The notes: generated from the sequence alone by a model not told the origin. 64,000 nt of DNA from Hepsetus odoe (GCA_017165825.1 CM029383.1:2456067-2520066), one strand, 5' to 3'; positions 24,280-36,249 are shown, counted from the stretch's first letter. Numbers and translations are program-made.

Positions 24280-24410
24280 GTGACCAGACGGGCGAGTGCA
24301 GGGCTCACGGGAACCTAGGGTCAGCCTTCTTCTCCAAGGGCAATTACCGCGAGGCCCTGACCAACCACAGACACCAACTCGTCCTGGCAATGAAGCTCAA
24401 GGACAGAGAG
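24280..24410 (+). CDS. ttc28: ttc28 coding exon: one TPR
   Basis: The 131-bp exon completes the Gly codon (g|gt) and reads DQTGECRAHGNLGSAFFSKG, followed by NYREALTNHRHQLVLAMKLKDRE. This is one complete TPR of the 40-residue type typical of TTC28 and of GPSM/LGN-like repeats: an RAHGNLG helix A, then NY-EAL and a long helix B. The reading frame is uninterrupted and nearly identical to the vertebrate family as I recall it. The acceptor is cttccag|gt. The exon ends gag|gtaaaa, a weaker donor than that of the previous exon, in phase 0, so it joins directly to the alanine codon of the next exon 30 kb away. Confidence 0.96.
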
Positions 24411-24857
24411 GTAAAATGCAGTGTGTTTGTGTGCATTGTCAGTTTGTGTGTGTATGTGTCTTTCTGTCAGTTTCTCCTAAGAAAAGCCCTTGCCATGTTG
24501 TTTTATCAGCAGACTGCAGTTTGTACTGTGGGAGTGACAAATGCTATTGTCAAACCCCTTGTTTGGTCCACTGGTTGTCACATTCTTGGCCTCACCTGGC
24601 CTGCTCTTTCTCCCTCTATCCACTCTACTGCAGAAACACCCAGAGCACCCTCTCTCAGGGCTCTCAGGGCTGTAACAGATTAGGATTAGTTTTAAGGTTA
24701 AGTTGTGTGGGTTAAAGTTGAATCTTCAATATTCAGCATATTCAGTGTTGAATTGCATTTAACAGAAATTCAACTGAATGTTAATGACCAGGTGAGCATG
24801 TTCAGTGCACCATTCAAAATTAAGTGTATATTCCAGTGTAAAGTTTTTGTGTATATA

Positions 24858-25361
24858 CAGTACTGTGCAAACGTTTTAGGCAGAATGCTAAGAATGTTTT
24901 CAAAAATGGAAGTGTTAATCATTTATTTTCATCAATCAACAAAATGCGGTGAATGGACAAAAGTATATAAGATATAAATCAAATCAATATTTGGTGTGAC
25001 CACCCTTTGCCTTCAAAACAGCATCAGTTCTTCTAGGTACACTTTTACACAGTTTTGAAGGAACTTCCGACACGAATGAGTTGTTTCAAACATCTTGGAG
25101 AACTAACCACAGATCTTCTGTGGATGTAAGCTTCCTCACATCCTTCTGTCTCTTCATGTAATCCCAGACACACTGGATGATGTTGAGCTCAGGGCTCTGT
25201 GAGGGCCAGAAGAACTGATGCTGGTTTGAAGGCAACATAGTATTGATTTGATTTAGATTTTTCTTTTTGTTAAAGCTCACTTTACTTTATAAATTATTAT
25301 ATTTCTGAAAGCATTCTTTGTTTTACAGCATTTTCCACACACTGTACAAAAACTTTTGCAC

Positions 25362-25368
<7 letters not shown>
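24858..25368 (-). mobile_element. Tc1/mariner derivative with terminal inverted repeats
   Basis: The left end is cagtactgtgcaaacgtttt at 24858-24877 and the right end is its near-perfect inverse, aaaacttttgcacagtact, ending about 25367. A TA dinucleotide precedes the left end and TA follows the right end, the target-site duplication of this superfamily. The element is about 510 bp and carries only the C-terminal part of a transposase on the minus strand, so it is an internally deleted copy. The right end runs straight into a (TA)n array. Confidence 0.88.
25086..25280 (-). pseudogene. Tc1/mariner transposase C-terminal fragment
   Basis: The frame contains FWPSQSPELNIIQCVWD, which corresponds to the WPSQSPDLNPIEHLWD box of Tc1-type transposases. 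In functional enzymes this box carries the third catalytic acidic residue (E of PIEH); here that position reads Q. The part that follows (MKRQKDVRKLTSTEDLW) is also typical. The N-terminal DNA-binding domains and the first two catalytic aspartates are absent and the fragment is closed by stops, so it cannot be active. Confidence 0.85.
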
Positions 25369-25432
<64 letters not shown>

Positions 25433-25467
25433 TATTTTATTTATTTATTTATTTATTTATTTATTTT
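25367..25467. repeat. (TA)n followed by (TTTA)n microsatellite
   Basis: About 62 bp of TA repeats (25367-25428), a short AT-rich junction, then eight TTTA-type units to 25467. The array abuts the right end of the Tc1 derivative. Confidence 0.95.
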
Positions 25468-25950
25468 TGAGGTTGAGTTTTTGCTTGTAATTTATTTCAG
25501 AGGTGTTGAAATTTTTGTTTGACTTCCATGAACAAGATCAGTAGATAAGATGAAGCTAAATAATAATAGTGAGAGTCATTGGGAAACGAATATGGAGCTA
25601 ACAATATGGTTCAGCCATGTACCACACACACCTTTCACTGCTTTGTTGGAGTTGGAAAGGACAGAAACCTTTTTCCTCTTCAGTTCACCAAGGGTCTGTG
25701 TCCTGACCAGTTCTTGGCACTCTTTTCAAACACAAGGTCCCATTCACACATGGCAGCGTACACTGGCACCAATTAATGCCTGCCCCATCACACCACCACT
25801 GTCGGCAGACGCTCGGCAGAGTCCGTCTGTGAATGATGCAGTGTGTGCTCAGTAGTAGGTGCCGTCAGGTTCACATTGCAGCTGCTGTTCTGTAGCTGCA
25901 TATTGAGAGAAAGGATGGAGCAAATGAGGTAGATATTCTTTGCATGGTGG

Positions 25951-25951
<1 letters not shown>

Positions 25952-26020
<69 letters not shown>

Positions 26021-26050
26021 GTGTGAGTGTCTGAGAGAGAGAGAGAGAGG
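25952..26050. repeat. (GT)n and (GA)n compound microsatellite
   Basis: GT repeat of about 74 bp with one gc interruption, then agtgtct, then a (GA)n tract of about 18 bp. Confidence 0.97.
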
Positions 26051-26245
26051 AAATAGATAAAGTGCACCCCTCGTCTTCTCCAGTTCGTCATTAGTCACTC
26101 CAGTCTTCAGAAGGTCACTGAGATGCTCATAGCAGCTCTGCCTCCTCCAGCCATGATTTTGTCTCTTGTCCTTTATCGCTGTGCCCCAGTAAGCACCTTA
26201 TAGTGTACGCTCATCATTTGTCAATAAGGATCTTGGTTGAGAAAT

Positions 26246-26271
26246 TGTGTGTGTGTGTGTGTGTGTGTGTT
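26246..26271. repeat. (TG)n microsatellite
   Basis: Thirteen TG units, followed by a g-rich stretch. Confidence 0.95.
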
Positions 26272-27517
26272 TGAGGGGGGTTGGAAGTGGATGGTAAAAC
26301 TGAGCATTGAATATTGACAGACCATACAGGAAAGTGCATTCAAGTATCCCCCTGCTTCATTTTTTCAAAGTTTTTCTGTCCTGTATGCCTTTGAATAACA
26401 CTATAATAACATCATTCAGATCAGTCATTCAGATTGCCTAATAATCATTAAGCCAAGTAGCCCAAAATATACCGTTTGTAATTTTAGGTTGTTTTTAAAC
26501 TAGTCATTGATTGTTGTAGCTTTTGATTGGCTGGCCATTGTTTTGAGAGTTTTAATAAAAGTTCAAAAATAAAATATTGTGCTTAGTGGCCATTATTTTT
26601 TGCTGTAGTACTGAATTGAGCTTAATATACAAATACCTGTAATTTTTTTATTTCATTTTTGTTTGTCAAAAATAAATTTCCATTAACGTTTCAGCAATTG
26701 CCCTGAGTCTTCTGTTATGCATTTCATGTTCTTGTTGCAGTTGCAGTTCTTGTCGATGTTCACTGACTGTGTCCTGCAGAATGCAGCAGATAAAGAACAT
26801 GCTGAAAAAAAATTCATATTTGAGAGATGATCATGCTGCACCCTATTTTCACTGACCCCTAGACTAGGATGTGTACATGTATGTGTGGTTAAGAGCTTTT
26901 AAAAAATATGTCATTTTAGTTCACCTAAGCAAGCTTTCCTGCTCATTCTACTACCTTTAGGAAGAACAACACAGCTAACATGACACAATGGGAGTGTGTG
27001 CTATTTCAGAATGGGAGTGTGCGCAACATCTGTTAACGAATTGAAAAAGTTTTATTTTTCCCTTGTATTCCAACCAGCATTTTCCACTGATAACCGCTCA
27101 ATAGTAGGGCCCGGGATCAATTCTATGATTCAGTACGTAGAGTGTGGATGTTTGTGTATAAATGTATAAGTGTGTATATGTATATATTTGGATCCACTGG
27201 CAGTGGACTGCTCAGTAAGTATTAAAAGGGACAACAGCATTTAGTAGCATCAGAAGTTGATGCTGATGACAGGGTAGTAAATAGCAACCTGCATCTTTCC
27301 CTTTAACTAAATTGACAGGAAATCATTGTAAGACAGGTACAAGGCACCTGTATTCTGGTTTAATTGGGACCTAACCATTCTGTTTGAAGAAGAGCTGATT
27401 AAATTGTGTACAATTATACATTTTCGTTGCACAATCAGTGAGCAGAGCCGAGGCTGAGCAATTCCACTAGTCTGCAGTTCGAATGTTTGGATTCATAAGT
27501 AATGCGTGTCTTAAGGA

Positions 27518-27520
<3 letters not shown>

Positions 27521-27556
<36 letters not shown>
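27521..27556. repeat. (GT)n microsatellite
   Basis: Eighteen pure GT units. Confidence 0.97.
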
Positions 27557-27558
<2 letters not shown>

Positions 27559-28169
27559 GTGAGTATGTGTGGCATTATGATGAAGTGTGTGGTGGGTGGC
27601 TGTTGGTGGGAGTATAAATGGTTATTATGGATTATGTGTACCAGGACAGACTATGTGTGTTTCTCCAGATGTAGTCAATCAGCCCTGACATGTTGGAGTC
27701 TTAGTTTTGCTTCATTACTGCTGCTTCTACTCAGCTAATGTAGATATCAAAGACAATACTCGCCCATATCTTTTCCATGAGTACATCCTCCAAACTCTCA
27801 ACCTGCTCAAACTGTGTCCAGCTCTTAATGGGTTCCAGCTCTGCTAATGTAGTATAGTACACAATATCAACATCAATCATCATGAATATAAGCAAATCTA
27901 ACCAAGGATCCGTCCTTTCAAAAAACATTTTTGACTATTTTAACACACGTTGACAAGTCTATGCTCCCTTAATGAAAAAGCATGGCCGTTTGAACAGGTT
28001 GAGAGACTTTTTTGGAGATGCATTTACAAAAACTTATTAATAGCAAGTTAAGATTAGCCTTCAGCTATAAAACAAAAAATAACATTTTGACTCTTGGATG
28101 TCTTGGATGGATGGTCGCAGAAGTTAGTGGAAAAATTAGATTTCCTGCCAAGCTATTCCTTCAACAGAA

Positions 28170-30365
28170 TATGCTGCTGTTATGCTGTACTCCTGTTGAG
28201 TTTTTGGGCTGTACTCCTGTTGAGCCTATGGGCTGCACTGCTGTTGAGCCTATGGGCTGCACTGCTGTTGAGCCTATGGGCTGCACTGCTGTTGAGCCTA
28301 TGGGCTGCACTGCTATTGAGCCTATGGGCCTGCCTGCTCTGTTGAGCCTATGGGCTGCACTGCTGTTGAGCTTTTGGGCTGCACTGCTGTTGAGCTTTAC
28401 TGCTGTTAAACGTTTGAGCTGTACTGCTGTTGAGCTTTTGAGCTGTACTGCTGTTGGGCTGTAGTCCTGTTGAGCTTTTGAGCTGTACTGCTGTTGGGCT
28501 GTAGTCCTGTTGAGCTTTTGAGCTGTACTGCTGTTGGGCGTGTGTTCTGTTGAGCTTTTGAGCTGTACTGCTGTTGGGCTGTAGTCCTGTTGAGCTTTTG
28601 AGCTGTACTGCTGTTGAGCTGTAATCTGTTGAGCACTGAGCTGTACTGCTGTTGGGCTGTAGTCCTGTTGGGCTTTGAGCTGTACTGCTGTTGGGCTGTA
28701 GTCTGTTGAGCTTTTGGGCTGAACTGCTGTTGGAGCTGTAGTCCTGTTGAACTTTTGGGCTGTACTGCTGTTGGGCTGTAGTCCTGTTGAACTTTTGAGC
28801 TGTACTGCTGTTGGGCTGTAGTCCTGTTGAACTTTTGGGCTGTACTGCTGTTGGGCTGTAGTCCTGTTGAACTTTTGAGCTAGCCTGCTGTTGGGCTTTA
28901 CTCCTGTTGAGAACTTTGCCCATGGGCTGTACTGCTGTTGGGCTTCTCTGGTGAGCTTTTAAGGCTGTACTGCTGTTAGACTACTCCTGTTGAGCTTTTG
29001 GGCTATTGCTGCTGTTGAGCTTTCAGGCTGTACTGCTGTTGGGCTGTACTCCTGGTGAGCTTTGGGCTGTGCACTCTTGGAGTCTTCTACTGTTGAGCTT
29101 GCAGGCTGTACTGCTGTTGAGTTTTTTGCTGTTGAGCTTTTGGGCTGTACTGCTGTTGGAGTTTTTTGCTGTTGAGGCTTTGGGGCTGTACTGCTGTTGG
29201 AGTTTGCTGTTGAGCTTTGGGCTGTGTACTGCTGTTGGAGTTTTGCTGTTGAGCTTTGGGCTGTGCTGTTGAGTTTTTTGCTGTTGAGCTTTTGGGCTAT
29301 ACTGCTGTTGGAGTTTTTTGCTGTTGAGCTTTTTGTACTGCTGTACTGCTGACTATATTTTTTTAAATAGGGTGGTTGTACTCTGTCTTGTATTCCTGTT
29401 TAGTTGTTAGGCTGTATTGCTGTTTGAGTATACTGCTGTTGAGCTTTACTACCGTTGGACATTACTCCTTTTGAGCTGTTGGACTGTACTCCTGTTGGAC
29501 ATTACTCCTTTTGAGCTGTTGGACATTACTCCTTTTGAGCTGTTGGACTGTACTCCTGTTGGACATAACTCCTTTTGAGCTGTTGGACTGTATTTCTGTT
29601 GGACATTACTCTTTTTGAGCTGTTGGACATTACTCCTTTTGAGCTGTTGAGCTGTACTCCTGTTGGACATTACTCCTTTTGAGTTGTTGGACTGTACTCC
29701 TGTTGGACATTACTCCTTTTGAGCTGTTGGACTGTACTCCTGTTGGACATTACTCCTTTTGAGCTACTGGACTGCACTCCTGTTGGACAGTACTTCTTTT
29801 GAGCTGTTGGACTGTACTCCTGTTGGACATTACTCCTTTTGAGCTCTTGACTGTGCTCCTGTTGGACATTACTCCTGTTGAGCTGTTGGACTGTACTCCT
29901 GTAGGATAGTTCTCCTGTTGACTGTTGGACTGTATCTGCAGAACATTATTCCTGTTGAGCTATTTGGACTGTACTCCTGTAGAACATTATTCCTGTTGAG
30001 CTGTTGGACTGTACTCCTGTAGAACATTATTCCTGTTGAGCTGTTGGACTGTACTCCTGTAGAACATTATTCCTGTTGAGCTGTTGGACTGGACTCCTGT
30101 AGGACATTACTCCTGTTGAGCTGTTGGACTGGACTCCTGTAGGACATTACTCCTGTTGAGCTGTTGGACTGGACTCATGTTGGACATTACTCCTGTTCAC
30201 CTTTTGGTTTGGCTGTAGTTCTGGTGACCTGTGCTTCTGTTGGACGGTACTGCTTTCCGGCTGTGGTCCTGTTGGCCAGCATTCATGTTTGGCTGTAGTA
30301 TCGTAGGGCTGTATTTCTTTGGGGCTGTACTATTTTCGGCTGTGCCTCTGTTGTGCAGTGCTGTC
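28170..30365. repeat. 2.2-kb minisatellite with 24-bp and 40-bp periods
   Basis: The array is built from variants of ctgttgagcttttgggctgt and related pieces. Zone 1 (about 28205-28370) has a 24-bp unit (cctatgggctgcactgctgt plus ttga). Zone 2 (about 28411-28900) has a 40-bp unit, for example agctgtactgctgttgggct recurring at 28441 and 28481. Zone 3 (about 28900-29355) is irregular. After a short unique break (29350-29400) zone 4 (to about 30190) has 40-bp units marked by ttggacattactcc and later by agaacattattcc. The last 170 bp decay. The plus strand is strongly GT-rich and the minus strand almost lacks stop codons, which creates long spurious open frames. Confidence 0.95.
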
Positions 30366-32609
30366 TGAGGGCATCAAATGCTTCACAACACCTGCTCTCA
30401 TTTCACTAACACTCTCACTCCATGTCTCTCTAATTACTACAGCTTTCTACTCTTTTATCACCGCAGCTGCTTCTATACACCTGCAGCTCACGAACGAGAC
30501 ACACCCTCAGAAGCAATTTAACACTTCATGAAGCTGAATCATTTTCATAAAGCAAAAACATGTGTCTGAAGGAATTTGCTCAGCTTTATTATACCAATGC
30601 AGAGTTGTCCAAATCTGTTTCTATAGGGCACAGTTGAATGATATCCCTGTTTGAACACAACTATTTCAGCTCACTTTAAATAAAAATTTTTAGTGAGAGT
30701 GTTTGAGAAGAGGAACTACCTGTGCAGGACAACAGGGCACTAGGACTGGGCCACTAGGATTTGGGCACCACTGTAGGAATGTGTTAAATTAGAAGAGCCA
30801 AAGCCTGCTTTTAAAGTCACTGTAAAATGAACCAATAAGCCATGAGAGGCTGTACATTACTTCCATGCCATGTGTAAGAGGTGTTGGTAAGCATGATGTG
30901 GTAAGCTCGTTGAAGCTTCCACTAGTTATAAAATCATGCCTGCCTTTGGTTTATGAAATCTGCAGAGAGTGAAGGCCATTTAAAACCTCACACTTTCATT
31001 ACTTGTAATAATTGTAAGTATTGTTTGTATATATATATTTATATTTCTTTGTTGAGAATTTTTTGATTTTTAGTATATTTGTTTCTTCTCTCTGATCTGA
31101 AATTCCTATGTGATGCTGTGAGTTTCAAAAATAAAATACTAATCCTTTTTTTCCTTAAACACACCTTTGGGTACTGTATTCTACAAAGAGTGAAAAAGCA
31201 GTGTTCTGCACGTTTATTTTCTTGCACAGACACACCTGGTTCATCTCCTGTTGATTGCCAAGTTTAGTGAGCCTTTTTGAGGAGATCACAATTACGCTTC
31301 TAATAACTCTTATGTGATGTTTGTGCAGCTAAACTGTGTAGGGGGTCACTATTCCTGTGCTTGGCAACAACTGGTGTACATGCATTCTTTCTGAGATTTT
31401 TCCTGGTTTGTGAAACCTGGTCCTTGACTTCCATTTCTTAAGATGTGAAAATTACAAGCAGAAAGTATTTAGATTTGTATTTTGTCTTCAGCAGCAATTA
31501 TCATCATTATTATATGAGCCCATAGCTGATAAATGTAAGTACAATCCCTTGGGAGGTTTAAAGAGTCACATGATTGATTATGCTCTGGAACTTCTTGATG
31601 TATGCTTGTCTGCACTTCACTTGGATTAAAGCCTAATAAATCAAAAAGCAATGAAACCTGAAAAAGAAAAATAAACCATACCGAATTCAACTGGTAGAAA
31701 CAGGTGTATGAATACTGAGTATTTTGCAACTTTAGATGTGACTTAGCCAACCTGATTTTAGGAACAGAACTACATGTTAGTAACGATGTACATGCCATTA
31801 ATTATTTTTTATTAATTATAAATTACAATGAAGGCATTTAATCAAGATCAAGGAATTACTTTTGGACATAAATACTGAAGCCTTGATAATTAGCTTGAAA
31901 ATGTCAGCACAAAGTGAGGCAAAAAATCAAAACAAGACACGAGGCATATGTGGCCGTGTGTGATACTGAATATAGAAACTGCATAATAGCAAACAAAACC
32001 TGGGTCTTTGCTAGAGTGGTCTAACTAAAATCTGAATTTCTCTGAGATTCTTGCTCAGGGACCCTTTGTCACAGATGCAGACTATTATATATACACACTC
32101 CTAGTACTAACCATGCCTCTCCTCTCTACTAATCCTTCTGCTCTTGCAGCATTTGGCTTGTGGTTAACTGCAAACTCTCAGCAAAATAAAACATAAAAAT
32201 TTGAGTGCCTAAAAACCTCTAGACATATTCCAGATGATAAAGAGCAGCTCCTGGGGGTGAAAAGCTGTGAGTAAGTGAGATGTTTTGGCCTTGGTGTTCC
32301 GTTGGCATTCCCTCTTATTCCCAAAAGCAGACCATTTGAAGAAACACTTGAAGAAACCCGCCACTGATGCAGCGTGACCAGCCTTCCCTACATTAAGGCA
32401 CAAGGAGTGTCTATACTAGTCAAGTCAAAAGAGTTCCAGTACGGTTTTAATGAGGACATGTGTCAAAACAGAGCGTGATGATATATATAGAGAGAGTGGA
32501 AGCTATTTGTTTTCTTGTTTTTTTGTGTGTTAATGTATAAATAACATCACTAGTTGCTAATATGTACTATTCATTACTATGTCTGAGGTTTTCAGAGGTT
32601 TTCCTGTTC

Positions 32610-34080
32610 GATACTGCCACAGCAGATGAACCGTCTCCATTTACCACTTCTTCCTGTCCTCTTCATCTTCTTCCTTCAAATCAACCACCTGAAAGTCCTC
32701 TCTCAGAACACTCATAAAGCTCATGTTTGGACTCTTTCCTGGCAGCTCCATTCTTGGCATCCTTCTCCCATTATAATCCTTGTCTTTGTACATTTCCAAA
32801 CCAACACAACCTTGCTTCTCTAACTGTCTCCAAAACATAATGTGAGCTGTCCCTCTGATTTACTCAATTCAGATGCTGTCCTTCAACAAAAATCTCAATG
32901 AGCATCTTTAGCTCCACTTTTAATCTGCGCCACTGTCATCAACCTGTATAGCATAGCTGATCTCACTACCATCCTGTTAACCTTTCCTTTACTCTGGCTG
33001 GTACCCTTCCTGCCCAAATCACTCCTGTCACTCTTCACTCTTCACTCATTCCAACCTGCCTGCATTCTCCTTCACCTCTCTTCCACATTCCCCATTATTT
33101 TAACCCCAAGTATTGAAATTTCTCCAACATTGTGACCTCCCAGCTTCCTAACAATTCCAACATTCTCCCTTTTGTTCATTCTCATGCCTTTATCCTACTC
33201 ACTTTCATGTGACCACAAAGCATCATAGTCCATGGGTACTCCTGCCTAACCTCTTCCATTAACGTGTCCATTACCATGCCAAACACAAATGGAGTCAGCT
33301 GATCCTTGATGTAATCCCACCTCTACCTTAAATGCATCTGTCAGTCCTACTGCAGACCTCACCACTGTCAAACTACCCTCATACATATGTAAAAAACCTT
33401 CAATTTTTCCACAAGAATATCATTTGGACCAACAGTCTTTCCATTCTTCATCTTTTTCATCTTTATTATGTTTCATTTCCATTGTTTCCATTTTGCTTAT
33501 TCGCTGCACTTCCTGGTTTATCCTCAAATCATCCAGTCTTCCCTCTCTCTCTCTTGTTCTCTTCATTGTGCTCTTTCCTTTAGCTCAGCATGCTCTGCTC
33601 TTTTGTGAGAATTTTTCTATTTCTATTCTTAATTGCCCTAATCTGCTGCACATCTTTCCCAGCTCTGTCTCTCTGTTTAGCACCTTTCCCCCCTCTTTAA
33701 CCTCTCATATAATTCACCATACAGTTTATCTCTAGACTTTACCACAGCTTTATTTTCTAGTGCACTTCATCTCATTGTACTCCTGTCTACTTTCATCTCT
33801 CTGATATCCCATTTCTTCTTCACCAGCCTCTTCTTCTGTATACACTCCTGAACTTCTGGGTTCCACCACCAGGTTTCCTTATCTTCCTTCTTCACTACAG
33901 ATGTCATGCCAAGTACCTTTCTAGCTGCCTCCCTTACCACTTTTGCAGTAGTTTTCCAGCAATCTGGTAACTCCTCACTGTCACTAGTGCACACCTTAAC
34001 TCTTGTCTGAATTCCACCTTGCAGTCTTCATTCGTCATCTTCCAGCATCAAATAGTCTGCCCTCACTTTCCACCTCTTCT
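32610..34080 (-). mobile_element. Internally deleted RTE-like LINE
   Basis: On the minus strand the 5' side (33767-33994) encodes the linker between endonuclease and reverse transcriptase (KEDKETWWWNPEVQECIQ, then KKRLVKKKWD). The low-coordinate side (32641-32838) encodes the C-terminal tail (RRMPRMELPGKSP, then FMSVLREDFQVVDLKEED). Between them, 33000-33700 shows degraded, C/T-rich antisense of a coding region full of stops and frame shifts. Total length is about 1.5 kb, roughly half of what I would expect for such an open frame. The clade is inferred from these boxes. It lies antisense to ttc28. Confidence 0.75.
33767..33994 (-). pseudogene. LINE ORF fragment (endonuclease-RT linker)
   Basis: A 75-codon remnant with WWWNPEVQECIQKKRLVKKK, the conserved stretch after the endonuclease of RTE-type and related LINEs. 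It is preceded by TTAKVVREAARKVLGM, which also fits. There is no catalytic motif in it; the neighbouring reverse transcriptase is broken. Confidence 0.75.
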
Positions 34081-34312
34081 TGACCTCCAAGGTCATCCTA
34101 CAGACCACCATCCAATGCTGTTTAGATGTCTAAGGTTTTCAGATTAAAAAGATTACTACTGTAATGGAACCTTTCCAAAACATCTTTTATTTTATTTTTA
34201 TTTAGTTAATTTCCCAGTCTTTTACAAACTTTCTCCCATGGTCCACCATGTTTTCTATACATTTTTTATAGTCCATGAACAAAATGAGTCACTATATTGT
34301 TAATAAAGTCTA

Positions 34313-34424
34313 AAGACTTTTGAGGGAGTTTTTCCTTGACTCTGTCGCCCTCAGCCTACCCAACTGAGGCTTTGTGACAACAACATTTGTAAAGTGCACT
34401 ATATAAATAAAGCTGACTTGACTT
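34313..34424 (+). mobile_element. SINE or LINE 3' tail fragment
   Basis: It contains gagggagtttttccttgac, then ctttgtgacaacaacatttg, and ends tataaataaagctgacttga plus cttgg. This tail (a small-ORF-less stretch ending in ataaataaa and a gacttgactt repeat) is found throughout fish genomes. The 5' part is missing. Confidence 0.6.
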
Positions 34425-34583
34425 GGACTTAAAGAGCTTTCTGGATAAAAATTCTTGGTCTGGCACATTTCATGTATTTTACTGATTTTTCATGGAAAAT
34501 TTGTACAAAAAATGATTGTGAATGTGTTGCCTGCTGACTTGAGACATTGTACAATAGTTGTGTACAATGAGTTCAAAAGTTCC

Positions 34584-34640
34584 TATTATTATTGTCGTTG
34601 TTGTTGTTGTGGTTATGTTATTGTTTTTGTTGTTGTTGTC
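34584..34640. repeat. (TTG)n/(TTA)n microsatellite
   Basis: Imperfect trinucleotide repeat, ttattattg then ttgttgttg, interrupted by tggttatg. Confidence 0.85.
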
Positions 34641-35875
34641 ACTGTAGAGATACTTGCAGGGCAACATTTGGTTTCCATCACCCCGTCTTGAAGAAATGTA
34701 ACTTCTGTTTCTGTAAAATAAACCATTTCACATCTATTAGAACTCTAAATGACTTTGTTTAAAACTCAGCAAAATTATTGTAATATTTTGTAATCATTGA
34801 TTATTACACCTTAAATATCACAGCTGTATTTGGTTGCAGGCATAGGCCAGTTGCTATGTTTGTTGTTGATTTTACAGTCATTGTACATTTAAAAAATACA
34901 TGACCTTGAGTGATCTGTTGCCTTTATAAAATGGTTTAGAAGCAATTTTTGACCTGTTGCATTAATTCTTTCTGTGTGTGTGTGTGTGTTTGAGTTTGGA
35001 TGAAGAGAACTGAGGACTGCATTACAAATAGCTACTAAGATTATAAAACAAATAGCACCTAAATTTAGTTTGTCTATTACTCATCTGTGAGAAAAATGGC
35101 TATTTCTGGATGTTGATTTTGTACATTAATGACCGCTAAGGGGGTGGAAAGTGTAAAGCTCTACAGTAGTAGGATACAGAGACCATGCATGTTTTTAAGC
35201 ATCTCTAACCAAAAATACCTGATTCAAATCAGATACAGCCCCAAAAATAATTTAATTGCATGATATCCTTTAATTTGACTGACATTGTTTGGCAGTTGAT
35301 TGCTACGTTAAAGATTTAAACCCTATCTTTGAATTTTATAATTGGAACCTCTTAATCTAGTTTACTGGCCAGTTTACTTGAGTGAAGACAGAATAAAGTC
35401 CATTTTGCCCTGAGAAAAACCTTTGTAGGTGGTTTCTAGGATGTTGCTTGGTGGCTATTGTGGTTGTTATGGTTACTTCTTTATCCCTGGGGTTTGCTGG
35501 GGTGTTGCCTCTCTTGCTGTGGTATTCCTGAGCTGCTTGACTGTAATTGCATTGCAGTAATGTTCCCATGATATCCCGAGTCATTCATAAGGTACTGGTA
35601 GTTTGCTTGTGTCTTGCTAATATAAAAGGGGTTGCACACACTTTCCTGTTCATCCTGATTTCAACAGCTATTTTGTGCACGGCCTTCCCGACCAGACCAA
35701 ACATTCTGCAGATGTCTGTATCAGTATCCTTGGTGCCACGTTTAAAATACTGGGAAATCAGTCTATTTATGGAATATCTCATACATTGCAATAGACTAGT
35801 TAGGGCTAATTATGCCAGTGCAGTTGGTCAGTGTTCTGAAAACAGAGTTAATATTAATGAAATAAAAGCATGTTT

Positions 35876-35933
35876 TATATATATATATAGATGTGTATAA
35901 GAGACAATATATATATATATATATATATATATA
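35876..35933. repeat. (TA)n microsatellite interrupted by a Tn5 mosaic-end-like sequence
   Basis: A TA array of 14 bp, then 35889-35906 reading agatgtgtataagagaca, then a second TA array of about 26 bp. The middle matches 18 of the 19 bases of the Tn5 mosaic end used in tagmentation libraries. Confidence 0.93.
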
Positions 35934-36249
35934 GAAGCCTCTTAAGGAGTGTTATCTCACAGAAGTGTTCAACTAGGCTTTCCACTGATGCAGCATGGCC
36001 GTGCTACAGGTTCTTCAGATAAAGAGTGATTGGCTAGGTCGTGTTCCGCAGGGGTCGAGAGGGCGAGAGTTTGCGGTAATAATGTGATGTATTGCATAAA
36101 CCTCCACTATCGTTCAGTACCTTGTCCCAGTTTAGCTGAGATATAAAAGAGATATGAAGGGGCATGAAAAGGCTGGGCGTACCTCATAGTCTGCTATGTC
36201 CAGCCTCCATGTTGGTGTTGAAGAAGACGAATACGACTGGAATTGAAAT

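Noticed and set aside
28012..28464. A 150-codon plus-strand open frame with an eight-residue repeat (PMGCTAVE)
   Set aside because: The 24-bp unit is a multiple of three, so it stays in frame. It is part of the same minisatellite and has no splice context or homology.
28348..28923. A 191-codon minus-strand open frame with a glutamine/serine-rich 40-residue repeat
   Set aside because: It is the translation of the 40-bp minisatellite. Because 40 is not a multiple of three, the unit passes through all three frames, and the minus strand of the unit has no stop in any of them. The periodic protein is an arithmetic result and needs no selection.
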